From contig OY987228.1 of NCBI GenBank assembly GCA_963920705.1, positions 1,550,001 through 1,614,000 on the forward strand: a stretch of 64,000 nucleotides of DNA, read 5' to 3'. How positions within the stretch are numbered: position 1 is the first letter of the stretch; each line of letters starts with the position of its first letter. Origin of the DNA: Odiellus spinosus. Lineage: Eukaryota; Arthropoda; Arachnida; Opiliones; Phalangiidae. Below, piece by piece: positions 50,400-60,332 of this stretch. The notes beneath the pieces are model-generated. The model worked only from the letters and a program-made list of their open reading frames with translations. It was not told where the DNA came from and did not search any database. The position numbers and the translations under genes were made by a program.

Positions 50400-51290
50400 A
50401 GCGTTGATACACACTTGAGCCCGTCTAATAAATGATTGTCTAACTCGTGCGTTGCGTATGGTTTCGCAGGCATCAATAATCCTTTGACGTAGATCTTCCA
50501 CGTCACGCACTTCACTAACATAAACAAAAGTCCTTAAGGTGGCCCCAAAGAAAGGAATAACAGGGTTTAGGTCCGGAGATCTGGCTGGTCACGCAACCGT
50601 TCCGCCACGACCGATCCACCTCAAAGGGAATGTTTCATTTAGGAGAGAAAAATGAGGTGGTGTACCGTCGTGCATAGACCAAATGTATCGTCTCAAGGCC
50701 AATGGTACGTCTTCAAGAAGCTCGAACAGATTGTCTTGAAGAAACGGGAGATATGCCTCACCATTAAGCCTTGGCTGCAAAAAGAATGGTCCAATTAAAT
50801 GGTCACCAACAATTCCGCACCAGACGTTAAAGCTGAATTGAACTTGGTGAGCCTTAACACTTGTAGCGTGGGGTTTTGTTGCGCCCACTGATGTATGTTG
50901 TGCATGTTCAATATGCCATCACGGGAAAAATTGGCCTCATCCGTAACTAAAAGCTTTTGGGGTAAGTTGATGTCTTGATGTTGAGCGATAAACCACTGAC
51001 AAAAGTCCAGTCTGCTCGGGTAATCCGTTTCGTTAAGGGCTTGGACCTTCTGTAGATGGTAAGGGTGAAACTGATGTCCTCGGAGTGTTCACCAGATAAG
51101 AACGTGACTTACTCCCAATTGGCGTCCAACTCGCCTAGTGCTTGTTCCTGGATCTTCGTCGAAAATGGTGAGTACTTGTTCCTCCACCTCTTCAGGAACG
51201 TCTGGAGCTACAGCACCTCGTCCCGCCGGTTGGATATGTCCACCTTCCCTCAAACGTCTGTCGACAGTTTGGATAGTTTGTTGATTACGG
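50400..51290 (-). pseudogene. Mariner-like transposase, left arm of dimer A
   Basis: On the minus strand, frames give the helix-turn-helix part (QTIQTVDRRLREGGHI, DPGTSTRRVGRQLGVSHV), YPSRLDFCQWFIAQHQ, LLVTDEANFSRDG (first catalytic Asp), VQFSFNVWCGIVGDHLIGPFFL, MHDGTPPHF (second Asp) and, further on, SPDLNP.FF-like sequence with the third Asp. Stops and frame changes occur (for example after SHVLIW), so it is inactive. The DUF4817 N-terminus is missing. Confidence 0.85.
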
Positions 51291-51369
51291 AGAAGACTGG
51301 ACTTTTGTCGGTGGTTTATCGCTCAACATCAAGACATCAACTTACCCCAAAATCTTTTAGTTACGGATG

Positions 51370-51950
51370 AGGCCATTTTTCTCGTGACGGCATATTGAAC
51401 ATGCAAAACAGGCATCAATGGGCGAAACAAAACCCCCACGCTACAAGTGTTAGGGCTCACCAAGTTCAATTCAGCTTAAACGTCTGGTGCGGAATTGTTG
51501 GTGACCATTTAATTGGACCATTCATTTTGCAGCCAAGGCTTAATGGTGAGGCATACCTCCCGTTTCTTCAAGACAATCTGTTAGAGCTTCTTGAAGACGT
51601 ACCATTGGCCTTGAGACGAGACACCACCTTATGTTTCTCTTATAATCAGGGCCTTCCTTAATGAAACATTCAATTTGAGGTGGATTGGTTGTGGCGGAAC
51701 GGTTGAGTGGCCAGCCAGATCTCCGAACCTAAACCCTTGTGATTTCTTTCTTTTGGGCCACCTTAAGGACTTCGTTTATGTTAGTGAAGTGCGTGACGTG
51801 GAAGATCTACGTCAAAGGATTATTAATGCCTGCGAAACCATACGCAACACACAAGGGATCTTCGAACGAGTTAGATAATCATTTATTAGACGGGCTCAAG
51901 TGTGTATCAACGCTGACGGAATGCATTTCGAACAATTTTTGTAAATACTT
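51370..51950 (+). pseudogene. Mariner-like transposase, right arm of dimer A
   Basis: The plus-strand frames at 51395-51661 (VQFSLNVWCGIVGDHLIGPF...) and 51675-51878 (RWIGCGGTVEWPARSPNLNPCDFFLLGH...) are the 3' half of the same transposase. The HDGxPPHF block with the second catalytic Asp is disrupted by a small rearrangement near 51630, and the frame changes there. It differs from the left arm at scattered positions, so the duplication is not brand new. Confidence 0.85.
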
Positions 51951-52676
51951 CTGATTCAGATTATTAAACAATTGATAATTATGGTAATTAATGGTATATT
52001 GTAAAATTCCCTTTTCGTCACCCGCAACACACGTAATAAACCACACTTTGATTTCAAGTACTTCTGACCAAAGTTAATGATTGCACACTCCTAAACATGT
52101 TGATACGCTTTTTTTAGTAAATAAACACCTTGTTTAACTTATCTCTCGATAATTAGCTTATGCACAATTAAATTGAAAAACAATAATGGTCAAAGGCACA
52201 ATCTTACCTACACCTTTCGGTCGTTTTTCGTATTTTTGAGGACTATTTTCAAGGGCTCATAACTACGCAACGCAGCGCGTGAGACTAAAGGTTCATAAAC
52301 CTTTTTCACTCAGTCTGACCCCACGAAGAACCCCCTTCATTTTTTCCAGACCTTTCTGAAACACCCTGTATACAGGGTGGAAACCTTCGCCGGCGTCCAG
52401 TCGAGATACTTCCCCTTACGCATTGTTGTTATTCAGTGAAATGTTAAGGGATTTACAGGCGCTATTGGGATCAGTTCACTTCAGTTCCACTTAATAATCA
52501 AAGGTTTCAGTTTTAATGTAGAGAAATGAAATGCGTAAGTGAAATCAATGACGGATTTAATTTAATTTAATTAGGAAAGAAAAGATGTCACTTGCGGAAA
52601 CCAAATAGCCCAAATTGAAGTTAATCAAACATTTCCAAATTTAAACATTAAACTCTTCAAATTTAATAACAAAGCA

Positions 52677-53764
52677 TTACATTAAATGTTCAAAATGTCT
52701 TCCGTCGACATTGACACATTGCCGACAACGGAATTGCCAGTTTTCTCTTTCGCGAGTTAACATCTCGGGAGAAACGAGCGCAGCCGCTTGCTGAATTCGG
52801 TCTCGAAGGCTATTAAGTGTTGGTGGCTCAGTGGCGTACACAAGGCTTTGTACATACCCCCAAAAGAAAAAATCCACCGGCGTTAAATCTGGCGAACGAG
52901 GTGGTTAAGCGACTGGACCACCACGACCTATCCATTGGGGACCGAATTCCGCGTCTAGCCAATCCCGAGAAACACGTGCAAAATGCGGTGGTGCACCATC
53001 GTGCTGGTACCAGACTCGTCTTCGTTCTGCTAAGGGAAGATCGTCTAGGGCATCGGACACTACGGTGTTTAAGAGATCAACGTATCGATCTCCGTTTAGA
53101 TGTTCATCGAGAAAAACAGGTCCAATTACCCGATCATCTAACAATCCACACCAAACGTTTATCCTCCAGTTTTATTGGTGATGATTCGCCCTTAGCCAAT
53201 GGGGATTTTCCCTCGACCAGTAGTGCATGTTGTGGCGGTTAACTGTACCGTCCCGGTAAAACGTACACTCATCACTCGTAGGAAATTTCCATCAACTTCA
53301 ATTTGGTCCAATAGCCATCGGCAAAACTCTACGCGTGGTCCAAAGTCTTGTGGTTTAAGATGTTGGTGAAGATGAATTTTGTAGGGGTGAAGTCCTTCAC
53401 CACGAAGAATTTTTAAGAGCGTTGTATGAGAACAAATTAATTGCGCTCCGATTGCCCGTGAACTGGTGTGGGGGTTTTCTACGATACGCCTTACTACTTC
53501 GTTTCGTCTGCTCGCCCCGTGTCCACCTCCTTGTACAACTGGCGGATGATGTTGATGTCGCACTGGTGCATTACGTCGAATCACCGTGCCTCTTTCAAGA
53601 AATCGGGTTATTGCGCTTAAAATTACTTGATGCCCCGGATGTGGCCGGTTCGGAAACCTTTCTGCAAACGTCCTATCAGCTAACCTTGCGTTTCTCTGAC
53701 ACTCTCCGTAAATGAAAAACATTTCAAGCAAATCCTCAAAACTGCACAAATATATTTCAGCCAT
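52677..53764 (-). pseudogene. DD41D-like mariner transposase, left arm of dimer B
   Basis: Start MAEIYLCSFEDLLEMFFIYGECQRNARLADRTFAERFPNRPHP is a DUF4817-type helix-turn-helix (residues 1-43), followed by a second HTH (SRRNEVVRRIVENPHTSSRAIGAQL), FCRWLLDQIEVD, TSDECTFYRDG (first Asp, in another frame), WYQHDGAPPHF (second Asp) and SPDLTPVDFFFWG (third Asp; 41 residues between the last two as read in the right arm). It ends DGRHFEHLM. At least two frame changes. Nearly full length, about 350 residues in all. Confidence 0.88.
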
Positions 53765-53949
53765 GTTTTACCAGATGTAAGCTAGAAAACGGACTGCTTT
53801 CTTCAATTAGAAACATGTATCCTGTCTTTATTTTTTTTATTGTTTCAAAAAATAAGAATTTTGTTGTGCATGACGTAGACTGCGAAACAAAGGTTAAATG
53901 TTTCTAACTGAAGAAAGCAGTCCGTTTTCTAGCTTACATCTGGTAAAAC

Positions 53950-54428
53950 ATGGCTGAAATTGATTTGTACAGTTTTGAGGATTACCTTGAAATGTTTTTC
54001 ATTTACGGAGAGTGTCAGAGAAACGCAAGGTTAGCTGATAGGACGTTTGCAGAAAGGTTTCCGAACCGGCCACATCCGGGGCATCAAGTAATTTTAAACG
54101 CAATAACCCGATTTCTTGAAAGAGGCACGGTGATTCGACGTAATGCACCAGTGCGACATCAACATCATCCGCCAGTTGTACAAGGAGGTGGACACGGGGC
54201 GAGCAGACGAAACGAAGTAGTAAGGCGTATCGTTGAAAACCCCCACACCAGTTCACGAGTAATCGGAGCGGAATTAAATAGTTCTCATACAACGGTCTTA
54301 AAAATTCTTCGTGGTGAAGGATTTCACCGCTACAAAATTCATCTTCACCAACATCTTAAACCACAAGACTTTGGACCACGCGTAGAGTTTTGCCGATGGG
54401 TATTGGACCAAATTGAAGTTGATGGAAA
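53950..54428 (+). pseudogene. DD41D-like mariner transposase, right arm of dimer B, 5' part
   Basis: MAEIDLYSFEDYLEMFFIYG... to FCRWVLDQIEVDGK, nearly identical to the left arm N-terminus, with the DUF4817 and second HTH domains. The frame is cut by insert C at 54429, just before the first catalytic block; the rest resumes at 59312. Confidence 0.9.
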
Positions 54429-55054
54429 GAACAACAGCAACTCCCCATAAGAGTCTGGGTACACGTAATGTTAAAAATTTTGGTCGCTTTTATGAAAAAT
54501 ACGTATTTTATGATTAAAATAGGGTAGTTGGGGGATAATTTAAACGTAAAATTCGAGCTCACAACTGTAAATTTTGGGAATAACAACGAATGGAAGGTTT
54601 CTTCCATAATGTAAAGAATAGGAAGAATCTATGACTTTCGTGCCGGATATGAAAGCCTTCCCCCAGACGAAAATAGTGAACGGTTATTATTTTATATTCA
54701 TAATTATGTTAGGAAAATATTAGAAAATAATTATTTTGTAACTGCCATGGGTATAATGCTGGCGGCAAAATGAAATTCCTCTATTTTTGGTCTACATCGC
54801 CTCGAAATGGTCCCCAACGCCTGTAAAAGTGTTCCACTTGTCAAGCATTCATGCTATACTGTTTGCTAGCTTTACAGGGTTTGTGCAAAGACTATATAGC
54901 TTACTTGAATAGTCTTTGGTGTATAATAAATCCGAAAAATAAATAGAGAAATATACCAATTAGTAGACACTGGAGTAGTATCTTTAATTTTTATTTCATA
55001 TTAAACAAAACACACTTGTATAAAAAGCACAAACTATTCATGTAACATTGTACA

Positions 55055-56280
55055 TTAACGGATGTCTGACAGTTCAAGCTCAGTGGCATCTTCACACACT
55101 ACACGTAATTTTGACTGGTACCAACTGCCTCGATCTTCATGGCGACGATAACCAAGATACCAGATTACGCTGCTAACGTGGACACAAGTACCTATCGTCA
55201 AACTGCCACCTTTGCAATTGCAATACCAGCCTTTAATGGCATTTACACCTGTCCCGTTAGGTACATAACGAATGAGAGCTTGGTGAACAGCTGAGGTGGA
55301 AAATTGACCAGGCACACGTATACGAATTAAGTCATGTTCAACTTTGGACGCTTCGACGCTGAAAGAGCCGGATTTCTCTATAGTCAAAGCCACATAAGAT
55401 TCAGCGCGTTTCGTTTTAAAGTCGCTCATTACCACCTCACGTACATCACTTTCACGAAGTACCGGGAAGTCTTGAAATTCACTATCCTCAATTCGTTGCC
55501 ATTTAGACGGTTTGCGAAGCAGATTATCGCGCTCAACCACTTCCTTAAGAGGATTTTCTTTCGTAGAGACTGCCAACATTTTCTCGACGGCGTCTTCCCA
55601 GGAACCTTTAAGATGTAATTCCGGGTGGTAGGCGTTCAGAAGCGCAGCAGCAATTTGAAGAAGTTCCGGAACCAATGGTAACATATGCACTGGTATACGG
55701 CTTTGGAAAAAACGATACATCGTCTGCAAATGCCCGTTCCTAACTTCAACCGGCCACCTGAGGTACGTTACTTGTCGGGAACGATTAACTTCTTGCGTGT
55801 TGACTTGCTTCTCGCCTTTAGACAAGAAAGAAGGCATTTGTAAACTCACACCCAGTTCAGTTAGTACGCTGTTCGAGTCTCGGAAACCGCGGTCCGCCAG
55901 TACAACATAACCAACTTGAAAGACTGGAGTTCTTCTCTTTTTTTGATAGAATGGTTTAAAATGCGCTCGTCGTTATTGCGGCCATTAGCGAAGTAAGGTC
56001 CGATTATATCTATTATGTAACCCGTAGTTGTTACCATTAACATTGGCTTGAGGATATGCTGGCCTTTGTGCACACAGAATGATTTGTGAAGAACTGTATA
56101 GTCCTTGGATCTTCCAACCTTGATATAGGTGCCATCTACAATGGTAATAAGACAATTAGGCTTGTTGCTAGCAAAGAGTTTTACAGCTGCTTCAGATTGA
56201 TGGTTTCTTATCAAATTGTCACGTGATAAGTGTTGCAGGCCAGGTTGGCGAAAAATAATTAAACCCGTTTTTATAAACAT
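55055..56280 (-). pseudogene. ISL2EU-like DDE transposase, left arm of dimer C
   Basis: Frames at 55861-56280 (NCLITIVDGTYIKVGRS, HKSFCVHKGQHILKPML, ATTTGYIIDIIGPYFANGRNND-like) and 55055-55849 (SLQMPSFLSKGEKQVN..., VRWPVEV.NG block, C-terminal SWIM). A small deletion/frame change near 55925 removes part of the segment holding the ADRGF block from the frame. N-terminal zinc region missing. Confidence 0.87.
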
Positions 56281-56569
56281 TACAAAAAATTAATATCTGG
56301 TTTGAACCATGATCTTAAGAGCTTTCCTTATCACTAACATCAATGTAATCGTCACTTCGAATTTGGAGATGGCTCCAAATACATGTTACGCGTGCAATCG
56401 GAAAGTTACCAATAGTACAAGTAGAGGTATAGGTACTCACGCAAAGGCTAGTTTGCTCGTTTTCTTCGTTTTAGTAAAGGGTTATTACCACTCGTAATTA
56501 ATAGCAAAACAACGAAGATTTGTTTAAAATGCTCCGGGTTATCACGAAAGTTTCAAACGTTCTTAAATG

Positions 56570-58570
56570 CTAGCAAATCGTCCTTCAGTAGTGATCATGG
56601 GTCTTCAACGTCATCGTCTTCACCGCAAAAACGAAGAAAACTAACGCAAGTATCTAATCCATCAACGTCAACAGTACCCGAATCATCAACGTCAATAGTA
56701 CCTGAACTATCAACGTCAACAGTACCCGAACCATCAACGTCAACAGTATCTAATCTATCAGCGTCACCAATACCTCAACCATCAACGTCGCAATTACCAA
56801 GAAAGCTTACGTCATCAAACACCATTGTCATAAAGCACAGTTGTGTTCGGCCCCTGTCCAAGACTTGCTTCATTTGCGGTGCGAGTACACGAACCAGAGT
56901 AAAAGCCGAGGTGCGAACAAGTATATTTGTGGAAAGAGCAATCTTTATTCATCAGGACAACCGAATGTGCTCCACGCATCTCGTTAACGGTGAGCTTCCC
57001 ACTGATATAATTGCTGGAATTCAGGTTTCCGCTAGATCAACCATTATGACTGCCACGGACATTGAGAAACTATTAAACGACCTCAGAAAGTGTGTTAACG
57101 ACCTACGGACGCCGAGCTTTGACAACTTCATACAAAGTGATGAAGACTGTAAAGTATTAACATCATTGTCCCTGCACGAGTTCCTAGAGGTGCATTCTTC
57201 TATTGAGGACGTTATTCATACCATCAGATGCTGTTCATCGAAGACAGCTCTAGCAGTATTATTGGTGAAATTACGATTGGGTGTTATCAACTATATTTCA
57301 TTTAACTGAAAGATCGGTATCAAACACGGTAAAAGCGGTTATTATGGCTTTATCGGAGCGTTTCGTGCCACATCATTTTGGCCTGCAACACTTATCACGT
57401 GACAATTTGATAAGAAACCATCAATCTGAAGCAGCTGTAAAACTCTTTGCTAGCAACAAGCCTAATTGTCTTATTACCATTGTAGATGGCACCTATATCA
57501 AGGTTGGAAGATCCAAGGACTATACAGTTCTTCACAAATCATTCTGTGTGCACAAAGGCCAGCATATCCTCAAGCCAATGTTAATGGTAACAACTACGGG
57601 TTACATAATAGATATAATCGGACCTTACTTCGCTAATGGCCGCAATAACGACGCGCGCATTTTAAACCATTCTATCAAAAAAAGAGAAGAACTCCAGTCT
57701 TTCTTTCAAGTTGGTGATGTTGTACTGGCGGACCGCGGTTTCCGAGACTCGAACAGCGTACTAACTGAACTGGGTGTGAGTTTACAAATGCCTTCGTTCT
57801 TGTCTAAAGGCGAGAAGCAAGTCAACACGCAAGAAGTTAATCGTTCCCGACAAGTAACGTACCTCAGGTGGCCGGTTGAAGTTAGGAACGGGCATTTGCA
57901 GACGATGTATCGTTTTTTCCAAAGCCGTATACCAGTGCATATGTTACCATTGGTTCCGGAACTTCTTCAAATTGCTGCTGCGCTTCTGAACGCCTACCAC
58001 CCGGAATTACATCTTAAAGGTTCCTGGGAAGACGCCGTCGAGAAAATGTTGGCAGTCTCTACGAAAGAAAATCCTCTTAAGGAAGTAGTTGAGCGCGATA
58101 ATCTGCTTCGCAAACCGTCTAAATGGCAACGAATTGATGATAGTGAATTTCAAGACTTCCCGGTACTTCGTGAAAGTGATGTACGTGAGGTGGTAATGAG
58201 CGACTTTAAAAGGAAACGCGCTGAATCTTATGTGGCTTTGACTATAGAGAAATCCGGCTCTTTCAGCGTCGAAGCGTCCAAAGTTGAACATGACTTAATT
58301 CGTATACGTGTGCCTGGTCAATTTTCCACCTCAGCTGTTCACCAAGCTCTCATTCGTTATGTACCTAACGGGACAGGTGTAAATGCCATTAAAGGCTGGT
58401 ATTGCAATTGCAAAGGTGGCAGTTTGACGATAGGTACTTGTGTCCACGTTAGCAGCGTAATCTGGTATCTTGGTTATCGTCGCCATGAAGATCGAGGCAG
58501 TTGGTACCAGTCAAAATTACGTGTAGTGTGTGAAGATGCCACTGAGCTTGAACTGCCAGACATCCGTTAA
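56570..58570 (+). pseudogene. ISL2EU-like DDE transposase, right arm of dimer C, nearly complete
   Basis: The frame open from about 56520 gives a Ser/Thr/Pro-rich leader with a basic patch (SPQKRRKLTQ), a zinc-finger-like CFICG...RMCSTHL (C-C-C-H), and helices to 57309. The main frame 57281-58570 carries LTERSVSNTVKAV, then the DDE core: IVDGTYIKVGRS (Asp 1), VVLADRGFRDS (Asp 2), RWPVEVRNG (Glu), then a C-terminal SWIM finger (WYCNCKGGSLTIGTCVHVSSV). One frameshift between 57281 and 57309 separates the halves. IS5-type enzymes cut and paste their element. The rest of the frame is open. Confidence 0.88.
56655..56800 (+). repeat. Short coding minisatellite in the transposase leader
   Basis: About six imperfect 21-24 bp units (TCAACGTCAACAGTACCCGA and variants) encode an S-T-V-P-E-P repeat in the N-terminal linker of the right-arm ISL2EU transposase. 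Confidence 0.7.
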
Positions 58571-59243
58571 TGTACAATGTTACATGAATAGTTTGTGCTT
58601 TTTATACAAGTGTGTTGTGCTTTTTATACAAGTGTGTTTTGTTTAATATGAAATAAAAATTAAAGATACTACTCCAGTATCTACTAATTGGTATATTTCT
58701 CTATTTATTTTTCGGATTTATTATACACCAAAGACTATTCAAGTAAGCTATATAGTCTTTGCACAAACCCTGTAAAGCTAGCAAACAGTATAGCATGAAT
58801 GCTTGACAAGTGGAACACTTTTTGAGGCGTTGGGGACCATTTCGAGGCGATGTAGACCAAAAATAGAGGAATTTCATTTTGCCGCCAGCACTATACCCAT
58901 GGCAGTTACAAAATAATTATTTTCCAATATTTTCCTAACATAATTATGAATATAAAATAATAACCGTTCACTATTTTCGTCTGGGGGAAGGCTTTCATAT
59001 CCGGCACGAAAGTCATAGATTCTTCCTATTCTTTACATTATGGAAGAAACCTTCCATTCGTTGTTATTCCCAAAATTTACAGTTGTGAGCTCGAATTTTA
59101 CGTTTAAATTATCCCCCAACTACCCTATTTTAATCATAAAATACGTATTTTTCATAAAAGAGACCAAAATTTTTAACATTACGTGTACCCAGACTCTTAT
59201 GGGGAGTTGCTGTTGTTCTTTCCTAAACCACGTGGTTTAGGAA

Positions 59244-59311
59244 ATTTCCATCAACTTCAATTTGGTCCAATACCCATCGGCAAAACTCTACGCGTGGTCC
59301 AAAGTCTTGTG
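59244..59311 (-). repeat. Inverted 68-bp copy of element B flank next to insert C
   Basis: Immediately right of C, after a small palindrome (CCTAAACCACGTGGTTTAGG, 59222), the B sequence of 54362-54428 recurs in inverted orientation (TTTCCATCAACTTCAATTTG ... CCAAAGTCTTGTG). Only then does B continue in its proper direction. This is a snap-back type rearrangement at the insertion site. Confidence 0.85.
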
Positions 59312-59907
59312 ATGAGTGTACGTTTTACCGGGACGGTACAGTTAACCGCCACAACATGCACTACTGGTCGAGGGAAAATCCCCATTGGCTAAGGGCGAAT
59401 CATCACCAATAAAACTGGAGGATAAACGTTTGGTGTGGATTGTTAGGTGATCGGGTAATTGGACCTGTTTTTCTCGAAGAACATCTAAACGGAGATCGTT
59501 ACGTTGATCTCTTAAACACCGTAGTGTCCGATGCCCTAGACGATCTTCCCTTAGCAGAACGAAGACGAGTCTGGTACCAGCACGATGGTGCACCACCGCA
59601 TTTTGTACGTGTTTCTCGGGATTGGCTAGACGCGGAATTCGGTCCCCAATGGTTAGGTCGTGATGGTCCAGTCGCTTGGCCACCTCGTTCGCCAGATTTA
59701 ACGCCGGTGGATTTTTTCTTTTGGGGGTATGTACAAAGCCTTGTGTACGCCACTGAGCCACCAACACTTGATAGCCTTCGAGGCCGAATTCAGCAAGCGG
59801 CTGCTCTCGTTTCTCCCGAGATGTTAACTCGCGAAAGAGAAAACTGGCAATTACGTTGTCGGCAATGTGTCAATGTCGACGGAAGACATTTTGAACATTT
59901 AATGTAA
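59312..59907 (+). pseudogene. DD41D-like mariner transposase, right arm of dimer B, 3' part
   Basis: After insert C the transposase resumes with ATGAGTGTACGTTTTACC (TSDECTFYRDG block in another frame), then the frame 59440-59907: LGDRVIGPVFLEEHLNGDRY, WYQHDGAPPHF, SPDLTPVDFFFWGYVQSLVY, ending DGRHFEHLM. The spacing from the Asp of HDG to the Asp of PVDFF leaves 41 residues between, the DD41D class of Tc1/mariner. Confidence 0.9.
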
Positions 59908-60296
59908 TGCTTTGTTATTAAATTTGAAGAGTTTAATGTTTAAATTTGGAAATGTTTGATTAACTTCAATTTGGGCTATTTGGTTTCCGCAAGTGACATC
60001 TTTTCTTTCCTAATTAAATTAAATCCGTCATTGATTTCACTTATGCATTTCATTTCTCTACATTAAAACTGAAACCTTTGATTATTAAGTGGAACTGAAG
60101 TGAACTGATCCCAATAGCGCCTGTAAATCCCCTAACATTTCACTGAATAACAACAATGCGTAAGGGGAAGTATCTCGACTGGACGCCGGCGAAGGTTTCC
60201 ACCCTGTATATACATTAAAGGAACTCCATCTTTAGCTAATTTTATTAGTGATACTGATAGAATTTAAAATAAACATCAATGGAAGAGGAAGGTTAA

Positions 60297-60332
60297 CTAG
60301 GTCGTCTTTATCCGTTTTTTGGAAAATATATA
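60297..60332 (-). repeat. Right copy of the perfect 36-bp inverted repeat
   Basis: Exact reverse complement of 49905-49940. Together they bracket the A-B-C composite, with 15 bp (left) and 90 bp (right) of spacer to the outer mariner ends. Confidence 0.95.

Larger units (their letters stand above)
49956..52368. mobile_element. Tc1/mariner-type element A, inverted head-to-head dimer
   Basis: Both outer ends are the same: CAGGGTGTTTCAGAAAGGTC at the left and its reverse complement at the right, each next to a TA. The arms (about 49956-51016 and 51290-52368) are inverted copies carrying the 3' half of a transposase gene, minus strand on the left and plus strand on the right. The 270-bp centre carries additional 5' transposase sequence of the left copy only. 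The genuine 5' end of the element is missing from both. TA is the normal Tc1/mariner target duplication. Confidence 0.85.
54429..59218. mobile_element. ISL2EU-like element C, inverted dimer inserted in element B
   Basis: The ends are inverted copies beginning GAACAACAGCAACTCCCC. The arms, 54429-56242 and 57379-59218, are about 1.8 kb and very similar (encoded proteins differ at only a few residues), facing head-to-head around a 1.14-kb unique centre that carries the 5' exon region of the right copy only. The transposase is of IS5-like DDE type with a SWIM zinc finger, as in the eukaryotic ISL2EU group. Like A and B, both outer ends are 3' ends. Confidence 0.87.
52373..60206. mobile_element. 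Tc1/mariner-type element B (DD41D-like), inverted dimer, carrying insert C
   Basis: Ends are CAGGGTGGAAACCTTCGCCG at the left and the inverse at the right, each flanked by TA; element A ends only four bases (TATA) before it. The left arm (52373-53815) and right arm (53898-54428 plus 59312-60206) are inverted copies around an 82-bp unique centre. The right arm is interrupted by the 4.8-kb dimer C. As in A, both outer ends are the element's 3' end and the true 5' end is absent. Confidence 0.87.

Noticed and set aside
53422-53715. 97-codon plus-strand frame (and its mirror at 53999-54292)
   Set aside because: Antisense shadows of the mariner transposase N-terminal domain, appearing identically in both arms.
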